This document shows, in pieces, positions 1 to 6,601 of a DNA stretch of 7,166 bases. The position numbers were made by a program, and so were the translations under genes. A model generated the notes under the pieces. It saw only the letters and a list, made by a program, of their open reading frames with translations. It made no database searches and was not told the origin of the DNA. This stretch comes from Desulfobacula sp. (GTDB taxonomy: Bacteria; Desulfobacterota; Desulfobacteria; Desulfobacterales; Desulfobacteraceae), in assembly GCA_023144585.1 (NCBI GenBank), contig JAGLFI010000058.1, positions 1-7,166 of the forward strand, in the 5' to 3' direction. Each line of letters begins with the position of its first letter. The stretch's first letter is position 1.

Positions 1-2888
1 GCCGCATGCATGGTCATCAAAGATACTTTTTCCACGTTAAACTCCAGAGTATCGGTATTCTGGTTCAGGGCAAGCGCATTAAGAAAACTATTCAAATCAT
101 TGTGCAGCCCTGCAATGGATAAAAGGTTTTCAAAGGCCTGTTCTGCTTTGTCATTGCCTTTAATAATTTTGTTTAAATCTTCTTTTTCACACAAAAACTT
201 TAACAATACCTCAATGTCACAGCCTTTAAGCTCTTCCGGAACCTCTGCATTTTGTGCCATATTTCTGCAAAAATTGATCAGTTGTTTGATACCCTCTATT
301 TCAAATAATTTCTTTTTATCTGCTGCCTGAAAGGGAATGCCTTCTTTTTCAAACATATTGATAAAGATTTTGCACTGTCTTGAAGTTCGACAAAGAATAG
401 CAAAATCTGCAAAAGAATATTCTTTTTGCTCGTCCAGATCTGTTTTGCCGGCATCCATTGAAAAAAAGGAGGTTCCGCCTACAAGCTTTTCAATCATCTT
501 GCCAATGGCCACGGCCTCTGCATATTCTGTAGTGGTCTCCTTGATTATCAGCTTTTTAGTGCTTCCCATATCTGAAAAAACTTTGAATTTTTCTTCATTC
601 TCCAGAGACTTGCTGATCATTTGAAAAGAGGCCTCCAGAATGGTCTGCGTGGATCTGTAATTTTTAGTCAAAATAATCTTTTCACACCCTGGAAAATCAT
701 GGGTAAACCACTTAAAATATTTATTGTCCGACCCCCTGAATCCATATATGGACTGATCCGGATCACCAATCACAACAATATGATTATCCTGTGAGATCAG
801 CTTTGCAAGCTCATACTGACCAAAATTCAAGTCCTGGTATTCATCAATAAAGATATAGTGATACGTTTTTTTAACACTTGACAGGATCTTTTCATCATCG
901 GTCAACATCTTGACCGTCATGAAAATCAGATCTTCAAAATCCACCACATTCTGTTCTTTGCAAAGAATAAGATAGGCACTATAAATCTTTTTAAAACTAT
1001 CTGATTCATCATTGGTTACGACTTCTTTAAGACCATCATCAGGGAACAATAAATTCTGTTTGCATTGGCAAATCAATTGATCTGTTTTATTTACCATCCC
1101 CCTTTTTATATCTTTACCCAATGCTTGCCTGATCAATGAAATCCGAATCGAATCATCAGCAATGTCAGCATGAAAACCCTTATAATATTTTAAGAGCCTG
1201 AGGCAAAATGAATGAAAGGTCGCTGCCAGCACAGCCGCCTTCGTTTTTTGGGGCATATATTTATCTATTCGCTGTTCAAGTTGTTTTGCCGCTTTATTGG
1301 TAAACGTCAGGGCAAGGATGGAGCCCGGGTCAACATCTTTCTTTGATACAAGATAGGCAATCTTCGCCGTCAATGTCCTTGTTTTCCCGGTACCGGGTCC
1401 GGCCTGAATCACCATGGCTCCGGCAGTTGATTCAACTGCTCTTGTTTGTTCGGGATTCAGATCGGCTAAAAGATCTTGAGATTTTACCGACTGTTTTATT
1501 TTCTGAATTTTTTTTCCATCTTTTTTTTTAAAATTCTTTTTCACAATGACATTCTTTACTCTTGTTTCAGCCTTTTTCCCCGACTTCTTATCAGGCAGGT
1601 CAAACAAAAGGTATTTTTCTCCTTTCAGCTGAATTTTTTCCTGCCTTGAAAAAATATTTACCTTTCCATATTCACCATCATAGCCCGGATCAATTTTGAT
1701 ATCACCTGTTCGCATCTTCATGACGGCTTCTGCCAGCAGGGGTACATTAGCGGTCTCTATTTCTTCAAAAGATTTTTCCAAAAGAATCCCAAGCTCCGGG
1801 CCCAGGATTTCAATTGCCCTGTTATAATAGCATGCCACCTTTTTTGTTTTGGGTCCCACCCCAAAAATTTCAGAAAGAATATCGGCAAGGGGAATAATAC
1901 TTTTGAATCCATGCCGATTTTCGGGTCCATACCCTTCCGGCCTTGTGGCAAGTTCCTGAACCCTGTTCAGCACCCCATAGGTCACCTTACGTCCGCATTC
2001 GGGACAAATGCCGTCAACCTGGGCAGTGGTGGCAGGATTCAGACAGATATTACATTTTCTGTGGCCGTCATAATGATATTTACCCTGGTGGGGATACATA
2101 TCCAGGGTACCCTGGTATTTTTCAAGGTCATTTTTCTCAAGGGCCTGCCGGATATGGAAAAAACTCAAATCCGTGTTAAACACAGAGGCATTCCTTCCTA
2201 TGTATCCCGGTGAATGGGCATCGGAATTAGATATCAGTCGGACATCATCAAGGTCTTCAACACGCCAGTTCATGGGAGGATCGGAAGACAATCCTGTTTC
2301 AACAGCGAAAATATACTCCTTTAATGAACCAAAACACTCTTCAATGGAATCAAACCCTGATTTTGATCCGAACATGGAAAACCAGGGGGTCCAGATATGG
2401 GCCGGCACAAAGAAACCTTTATCATTGATTTCCAGCATGATGGAAAGCAGATCCGCTGCATCAAGCCCCAGTATCGGACGTCCGTCGGATTTAATGTTCC
2501 CGATTGAATCAAGTTTGGCGTTAAACTTTTTCACGCTGGCAATATCAGGGAAATAGACCAGGTTATGATTTTTTCTCACCCGGTCGTCTTTCTTATAAAT
2601 ATTGCTGATTTCCGTTTGCAGGATAAACCGGACCGGGTTCCTGCAACTTTCCGGGATAGTTTTATCGATATCCTTTGCAATTTCTTTTTTTAAAGAAAAC
2701 AATCCCGGTTCTGTCTCTTCAAGCTTGGATTCAATCTCGTCGATCCAGGCAGGATAAGTAAAATCCCCAGTTCCGACAACCCGAACCCCTTTAATTTGTG
2801 CCGCATAATAAAGATTTTCAAAATCAAGATTTTTGGCTGTAGCCCTTGAATACTTTGAATGAATATGAAGATCAGCAATAAATTTCAT
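1..2888 (-). CDS. EndoQ-like PHP endonuclease fused to UvrD/Rep superfamily 1 DNA helicase (C-terminus beyond window edge)
   Basis: The frame is open from the ATG at 2888 to the window edge, giving 962 codons; the C-terminus is missing. Residues 1-425 resemble endonuclease Q, which nicks DNA 5' of uracil, hypoxanthine, xanthine and AP sites. The PHP metal ligands appear as H8 and H10 (DLHIH), D42 (GTGDFT), E93 (QTEIS), H108, H164 and D223/H225 (NSDAH). A zinc site follows: C279-x2-C282-x12-C295-x2-C298. An EndoQ-like C-terminal part ends near PGYDGEYG (401-408). A Lys-rich linker spans about 432-470. The helicase half has the Q-motif LNPEQ (477-481), Walker A AGPGTGKT (496-503), motif Ia (TFTNKAA), Walker B IDEYQD (681-686), motif III GDPDQSIYGFRG (708-719) and motif IV NYRS (743-746). 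It reaches motif V (VSLMTMHA, 955-962) at the edge, so motif VI is off-window. The start is secure: an in-frame stop lies at 2946-2948 with no ATG, GTG or TTG between. The SD is weak (GCAGG). Family membership is confident; repair coupling is inferred. Confidence 0.93.
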   Translation of the reverse strand, partial: MKFIADLHIHSKYSRATAKNLDFENLYYAAQIKGVRVVGTGDFTYPAWIDEIESKLEETEPGLFSLKKEIAKDIDKTIPESCRNPVRFILQTEISNIYKKDDRVRKNHNLVYFPDIASVKKFNAKLDSIGNIKSDGRPILGLDAADLLSIMLEINDKGFFVPAHIWTPWFSMFGSKSGFDSIEECFGSLKEYIFAVETGLSSDPPMNWRVEDLDDVRLISNSDAHSPGYIGRNASVFNTDLSFFHIRQALEKNDLEKYQGTLDMYPHQGKYHYDGHRKCNICLNPATTAQVDGICPECGRKVTYGVLNRVQELATRPEGYGPENRHGFKSIIPLADILSEIFGVGPKTKKVACYYNRAIEILGPELGILLEKSFEEIETANVPLLAEAVMKMRTGDIKIDPGYDGEYGKVNIFSRQEKIQLKGEKYLLFDLPDKKSGKKAETRVKNVIVKKNFKKKDGKKIQKIKQSVKSQDLLADLNPEQTRAVESTAGAMVIQAGPGTGKTRTLTAKIAYLVSKKDVDPGSILALTFTNKAAKQLEQRIDKYMPQKTKAAVLAATFHSFCLRLLKYYKGFHADIADDSIRISLIRQALGKDIKRGMVNKTDQLICQCKQNLLFPDDGLKEVVTNDESDSFKKIYSAYLILCKEQNVVDFEDLIFMTVKMLTDDEKILSSVKKTYHYIFIDEYQDLNFGQYELAKLISQDNHIVVIGDPDQSIYGFRGSDNKYFKWFTHDFPGCEKIILTKNYRSTQTILEASFQMISKSLENEEKFKVFSDMGSTKKLIIKETTTEYAEAVAIGKMIEKLVGGTSFFSMDAGKTDLDEQKEYSFADFAILCRTSRQCKIFINMFEKEGIPFQAADKKKLFEIEGIKQLINFCRNMAQNAEVPEELKGCDIEVLLKFLCEKEDLNKIIKGNDKAEQAFENLLSIAGLHNDLNSFLNALALNQNTDTLEFNVEKVSLMTMHA
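1508..1529 (-). repeat. Two long A homopolymers in the EndoQ-UvrD linker coding sequence
   Basis: On the coding (minus) strand there is a run of nine A (1529-1521) and a run of eight A (1515-1508), separated by five bases. They encode part of the Lys-rich linker between the nuclease and helicase modules. The reading frame is intact through both runs. Such runs are known hot spots for polymerase or ribosome slippage; whether that happens here is not visible in the sequence. Confidence 0.8.
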
Positions 2889-3029
2889 TTTTTTGCCTGC
2901 TTTTTTGTCGGGTTTAATGGTTAAAATTGGTCCAGGTTCAATACTTTACATGATTTCCCCTTAATTTAAAAGCAGGATTCTGATAAAGAATAATAATCAA
3001 TCCCAATAATAAAAAAGAAAGGGCCTGTA
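2889..3029. promoter_or_regulatory. Divergent intergenic region between the EndoQ-UvrD gene and the REC-GGDEF operon
   Basis: These 141 bases separate two divergent start codons, so promoters for both directions should lie here. The region is A/T-rich. No strong sigma-70 or sigma-54 site stands out. On the minus strand, TTGAAC (2941-2936) with a 17-base spacer to ATTAAA (2918-2913) is a weak candidate for the fusion gene. On the plus strand, TTTAAA (2965-2970) with an 18-base spacer to AATAAT (2989-2994) is a weak candidate for the operon. A good Shine-Dalgarno, GAAAGGG (3017-3023), lies six bases before the ATG at 3030. I see no convincing operator palindrome or riboswitch. The role is inferred from geometry. 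Confidence 0.5.
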
Positions 3030-4664
3030 ATGAACATTATTCAGGATAAAATTCTTGTGGTAGCAACAACAGAATTCAAAACCATTATTTCCAATTCCCT
3101 GAAAGACATTTCAGGGCTTAAGATCCTTGAAGCAGATTCTGAAAACAAGGCATTTGAATTGATTTACAATCATTTTTTCGTTCTGGTCATCATTGATGAA
3201 ACCCTGCCTCACATTGATATGTATAAAATCGGATCCATGCTGCTCAGCCATAAAAAGACTCATAATGCTCCCCTGCTTATCATCACGGATACCATCCAAC
3301 CTGAAAATTTCTTAACTGATTTTAAAGCGCTGCAGATTGACTATATTGTAAGGCCCTTTGATGAACAATTAATCCGGGCAAAAATAAAAATATTCTTTGA
3401 ACTGTTTAAACAGAAAAATGCTGTTGAGCAAAGTATTGATGAACTGGATAAAGTTTATAAAAAAATTGTTGAACAGCATGAACTTGTCATGAAAGAAGAA
3501 TTTTCAAGAAAAGAATTTGTCAATATTTCATCAATTGCTGCAAACCAGATGCAGCAGCCATTGAGAAGTCTTCAGGGAAATATTTATCAATTGTTTCGAA
3601 GCCGGGACCTTGCCCCGAAATTCAAGACAAACCTTGCTTCCATAAAGACCTCCACAGAAAAAATATCTCAAATTTCCAAAAAACTCTTTACCTTTCTCGG
3701 AAAAACAAAAAAAATATTAGCACAAAATGCTTCGGACCTGAAGGCTGATCAGGCCTATAGAATTCTCTATATTGAAACTTCAGATGAAGATTTCAGTATA
3801 TTCAATCATTTTATAAAAGGCGTAATAAAATGCAAACTATCTCAGGCAAAGACACTTGAACAGGGTTTGGAACTCATTGCCGGCAACAAATTTGATTTAA
3901 TTTTCACCTATCATTTATTACCGGACGGAACCGGGTTTGATCTGCTTTCAAAATTAAACCGGATGCGGTCGGATATCCCTGTTATTTTCACTCTGGATAA
4001 ACCCAACGGCCATAAGGGGCCCGAAGCCATCTCAAAGGGTGCCTTTACCTATTTCATAAAAGAAGAAATATCCAGCACAAATATTCTTTCTATCATTTAC
4101 GGTACGCTGGAAAAAACCAAGATCACACGGGAAGTGGAAGATGCCCAGAACAGAATCGTCATGATCTCACAAAAAGATTATCTCACCAAGCTTTTTAACC
4201 GGCGATGCTTTGAGCAGGAGCTTACATCTGAGATATCCAAGGCAAAACGATATAAGCTTCCTTTATCCATCCTCATTCTGGATTTTGATAAATTAGGAGC
4301 CATTAATGAAAACCACGGCTATGTTACAGGGGATACCATCCTCACCACCTGTGCGGCATTAATTCAAAGCATGGTCAGAAACAATGATGTGGTCTGCCGG
4401 TATGGGGAAGAAGAGTTTGGAATTGTCCTGCCAAATACTGCATTAAATGGTGCAAGAATGCTGACAGAAAGAATAAGGAAAAAAATTGCCGATTATGAAT
4501 TTGGGAAAGATTCAAATGTGTTAAAGCTTACTGTCAGTATCGGCATTGTTTCATATGTCCCAAAAACAGATACTGATTTTCCCGCCCTGGTAAAAAAAGC
4601 ACTGGATGCACTGACATCTGCCATGGACCAGGGCGGAAACAGGATAAAAACATTTATTAATTAA
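3030..4664 (+). CDS. REC / pseudo-HisKA / REC / GGDEF protein, putative diguanylate cyclase or degenerate c-di-GMP effector
   Basis: Length is 544 residues, with no signal peptide or membrane segment, so it is probably cytoplasmic. The first receiver domain (about 6-125) keeps the phosphoacceptor D56 (VIIDETLP) and T86, but the N-terminal acidic pair is A12/T13 and the usual Lys is R108. Residues ~130-225 look like a dimerisation helix pair of a histidine kinase; N172 in AANQMQQPL sits where iAHEinQPL has its His, and no ATPase domain follows. The second receiver (about 242-360) has Y294 (DLIFTYHLLPDG) in place of the Asp. The GGDEF domain (about 378-542) keeps D418, N426 and D435, but the signature is GEEEF (459-463), with G423 and Y431 replacing the usual Lys and His. 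An inhibitory-site RxxD (R450-D453) lies five residues before it. The strong SD is six bases from the ATG, and the next gene follows after 12 bp. Cyclase activity is uncertain; it could be a c-di-GMP-binding scaffold. Confidence 0.85.
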   Translation: MNIIQDKILVVATTEFKTIISNSLKDISGLKILEADSENKAFELIYNHFFVLVIIDETLPHIDMYKIGSMLLSHKKTHNAPLLIITDTIQPENFLTDFKALQIDYIVRPFDEQLIRAKIKIFFELFKQKNAVEQSIDELDKVYKKIVEQHELVMKEEFSRKEFVNISSIAANQMQQPLRSLQGNIYQLFRSRDLAPKFKTNLASIKTSTEKISQISKKLFTFLGKTKKILAQNASDLKADQAYRILYIETSDEDFSIFNHFIKGVIKCKLSQAKTLEQGLELIAGNKFDLIFTYHLLPDGTGFDLLSKLNRMRSDIPVIFTLDKPNGHKGPEAISKGAFTYFIKEEISSTNILSIIYGTLEKTKITREVEDAQNRIVMISQKDYLTKLFNRRCFEQELTSEISKAKRYKLPLSILILDFDKLGAINENHGYVTGDTILTTCAALIQSMVRNNDVVCRYGEEEFGIVLPNTALNGARMLTERIRKKIADYEFGKDSNVLKLTVSIGIVSYVPKTDTDFPALVKKALDALTSAMDQGGNRIKTFIN

Positions 4665-4676
4665 AGAGAAACCATC

Positions 4677-5654
4677 ATGCCAATATTTGACCCTCACTCA
4701 ACAGCATTGATCCAGAATTGGGATCAAGCCATGGAAAATCAAGCCAAAATCAAACAGCTTATTACAGATCATGCCGAAGAAAATCAATTTATAAATTTTA
4801 CCGCTCAGGTATCAAGCATGACATCAAAGCTGATCATCGAATCTGAAAAAGGAGAAAAAAAACTGCCCGGTTTCCTTCTCAAAGAAAATGTCCTATATTC
4901 GGCGCTTCCACTTGACAAAGAACTTGAACCCTTTCTTGAAGCCTTGTCACAGATAAATGACAGCCAAACCATGCTTTCCGAGCCCATTCGGCAGGCCCTT
5001 GATGCAATAGACATTCCGGTTCAATTAATACTATATATTGCCCTGCAATGCCCCCATTGCCCCGATGTGGTCAGGACTATAATACCGTTGGCTTTCTATT
5101 GTAAAAACATTCACCTCCATATCATTGACGGCAGTCTGTTTTCTGAAACCGCTCAAAAAGACAAGGTCATGTCAGCGCCCTGCCTGATCCTTGATGATGA
5201 CTTCAGATGGACAGGAAGTGTTATGGCAGAAGAAATCATCAAAATAATCACCAGCCGTGATCCATCACAATTGAGTGCGAGAACATTAAAGACAATCCTT
5301 GAAGGGGGAGATGCCTCCTGGATAGCACAGGCGATGATTGAAAAGGGAAAAATCTTTAACGCCTTTATCAAACTTTTGCTCCATGAGACATGGTCTGTCA
5401 GGCTGGGAGCCATGGTTATTGTAGAAGAACTTGCTGAAATCGACCCTAAACTTGCTGCCAGTCTATGTCCTCTTCTAATCAACCTGTTTGATGAAAAAGA
5501 TATCCCTATACAGGGAGACATCCTCTATGCACTGGGCGAAGCCGGTAACCTTGAAACAAAAGAATGGATACGGACAAGGCTTCCCAAACTTGAGCACCCG
5601 GATCTTATTGATGCTGCAACAGACGCTCTGGACAGCCTGAAGGATATAGATTGA
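4677..5654 (+). CDS. Tandem thioredoxin-fold protein with CPHC motif and C-terminal HEAT-like repeats
   Basis: Length is 325 residues, without signal peptide or membrane segment. Residues ~12-105 resemble the catalytically silent first thioredoxin fold of the AhpF N-terminal domain, ending in the helix after VLYSALPLDKELEPFLEAL, with no CxxC. Residues ~112-195 form a second fold with the redox motif C125-P-H-C128 after the strand VQLILYIALQ, and a cis-Pro candidate at P168 (SAPCL). Residues ~225-325 are helical with two to three HEAT-like units (near 238-270, 274-303 and 307-322; SVRLGAMVIVEELAEI is typical), which suggests a protein-binding surface. No FAD/NAD reductase domain follows, so it is not AhpF itself; it may reduce or sense a partner's disulfide. 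The SD AAGAGAA (4664-4670) is six bases before the ATG, right after the upstream stop. Its stop overlaps the next start by four bases. Fold calls are fairly sure; the partner is unknown. Confidence 0.8.
   Translation: MPIFDPHSTALIQNWDQAMENQAKIKQLITDHAEENQFINFTAQVSSMTSKLIIESEKGEKKLPGFLLKENVLYSALPLDKELEPFLEALSQINDSQTMLSEPIRQALDAIDIPVQLILYIALQCPHCPDVVRTIIPLAFYCKNIHLHIIDGSLFSETAQKDKVMSAPCLILDDDFRWTGSVMAEEIIKIITSRDPSQLSARTLKTILEGGDASWIAQAMIEKGKIFNAFIKLLLHETWSVRLGAMVIVEELAEIDPKLAASLCPLLINLFDEKDIPIQGDILYALGEAGNLETKEWIRTRLPKLEHPDLIDAATDALDSLKDID
5639..5644 (+). promoter_or_regulatory. Shine-Dalgarno that favours a TTG start for the ABC ATPase gene
   Basis: GAAGGA ends six bases before the TTG at 5651 but twelve bases before the ATG at 5657. 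The spacing therefore favours TTG, which makes a TTGA overlap with the upstream stop codon. The difference is only two N-terminal residues. Confidence 0.6.
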
Positions 5655-6601
5655 AAATGGAAGCTGTTATCGAAGCTAAAAAACTTACACGTAAATTTGA
5701 CCACCTGGTTGCGGTGGACCAGGTGGAATTCAAGGTTTACCAGGGTGGAATTTTCGGTTTTTTAGGCCCCAATGGAGCCGGCAAGACGACGACAGTACGC
5801 ATGCTCACAGGTATGATCGACCCAACAGATGGTACCGCTGCAATACAAGGTCACGACATCCATAAAGAATCATTGCTTTCGAGAACCCACATCGCCGTCG
5901 TCCCCGAAGAGGCAAATGTATACCTTGATCTGACTGTCTGGCAGAATCTCATGCTCATGGCAGAATTGCACGGTGTTGAACGGCATCAACGCTTTCAAAA
6001 AGCAGAACGTCTGCTTGACACATTCGGGCTGTCGGGAAAAAAGAAGCAGAAGGCCCGGATGCTCTCCAAGGGACTTCGGCAAAGGCTTATGCTGTGCGCT
6101 GCGCTGGTAACAGATCCAGAAATATTGTTTCTCGATGAACCCACCAGTGGGCTGGATGTCCAGAGCGCAAGGCTGATACGTCGGACAGTGAATGATCTGA
6201 AACAAAACGGCCTTACTGTGTTCCTGACTACCCACAACATGACAGAAGCCGGTGAGATGTGCTCACGAGTAGCGATAATTGACAAAGGACGTATTGTTGC
6301 CATAGATTCTCCAGAAAAGCTGCGCTCCACGATAAATGCCCGTCAATATGTTGAAGTGTGTTTTGCCGGTACAGCACCGGAACATAATGAATTAGAATCA
6401 CTGCCAGATGTTTCACAGATTGATGTGGACAATCACAGATTTAGACTGTATACCGAATCACCCGGCAAAGTGGTGAGCAGGCTTGTCCGACTGGTGGACA
6501 AAAAAAAGATGGAGATCATGGATCTTAGTATCTGCAAGCCCAGTCTGGAAGATGTGTTTCTTCACTTAACGAGTGGAAACAAGAAAAAGGTCTTACGATG
6601 A
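5651..6601 (+). CDS. ABC transporter ATP-binding protein, ABC-2 exporter type
   Basis: This is the cytoplasmic ATPase subunit, 316 residues, of an ABC-2 type exporter. Walker A is GPNGAGKTT (39-47). The Q-loop is VVPEE, with Glu86 where most family members have Gln. The ABC signature is LSKGLRQR (138-145). Walker B is ILFLDE (158-163), followed by the D-loop SGLD (166-169) and the H-loop His195. The C-terminal ~90 residues form the accessory domain common in drug and Nod-factor-type ABC-2 ATPases, ending in SLEDVFLHLT. The start is taken as TTG 5651 on SD spacing; ATG 5657 is the alternative. It overlaps the upstream gene by four bases (TTGA) and the permease by four (ATGA), so translation is probably coupled. 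CGT and CGC Arg codons and GC are higher than in the genes to its left. The substrate cannot be told from the sequence. Confidence 0.95.
   Translation: MKMEAVIEAKKLTRKFDHLVAVDQVEFKVYQGGIFGFLGPNGAGKTTTVRMLTGMIDPTDGTAAIQGHDIHKESLLSRTHIAVVPEEANVYLDLTVWQNLMLMAELHGVERHQRFQKAERLLDTFGLSGKKKQKARMLSKGLRQRLMLCAALVTDPEILFLDEPTSGLDVQSARLIRRTVNDLKQNGLTVFLTTHNMTEAGEMCSRVAIIDKGRIVAIDSPEKLRSTINARQYVEVCFAGTAPEHNELESLPDVSQIDVDNHRFRLYTESPGKVVSRLVRLVDKKKMEIMDLSICKPSLEDVFLHLTSGNKKKVLR
5701..5726 (+). repeat. Perfect 9-bp inverted repeat (hairpin) early in the ABC ATPase gene
   Basis: CCACCTGGT (5701-5709) and ACCAGGTGG (5718-5726) are exact reverse complements around an eight-base loop. A GC-rich hairpin could therefore form in the mRNA about 50 bases after the start codon. 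The encoded stretch DHLVAVDQVEF is ordinary for this ATPase family, so coding constraint may explain part of it. No U-tract follows, so it is not a typical terminator. Confidence 0.6.

Noticed and set aside
10..624. Plus-strand open frames of 106 and 95 codons
   Set aside because: They lie opposite the continuous helicase frame, which has recognisable motifs throughout; the plus-strand translations look like Ser/Phe-rich antisense and match nothing.
1386..1397. Perfect 12-base palindrome CCCGGTACCGGG
   Set aside because: It falls on the Walker A codons (Gly-Pro-Gly-Thr-Gly), where coding constraint explains it; no sign of an operator role inside the gene.
1911..2556. Overlapping plus-strand open frames of 78-127 codons
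   Set aside because: They are antisense to the EndoQ zinc-site and PHP coding sequence, with no SD sites or family features; shadows of the real gene.
5153..5521. Minus-strand open frame of 122 codons inside the thioredoxin-HEAT gene
   Set aside because: Its translation is Ser/Ile-rich antisense with no domain, while the plus strand encodes CPHC and HEAT features.
6363..6381. Short inverted repeat CCGGT/ACCGG in the ABC ATPase gene
   Set aside because: The stem is only five bases, mid-gene, with no U-tract; expected by chance.
5870..6416. Minus-strand open frames of 62-121 codons inside the ABC ATPase gene
   Set aside because: The plus strand carries all ABC ATPase motifs over the same bases; the antisense frames are by-products.
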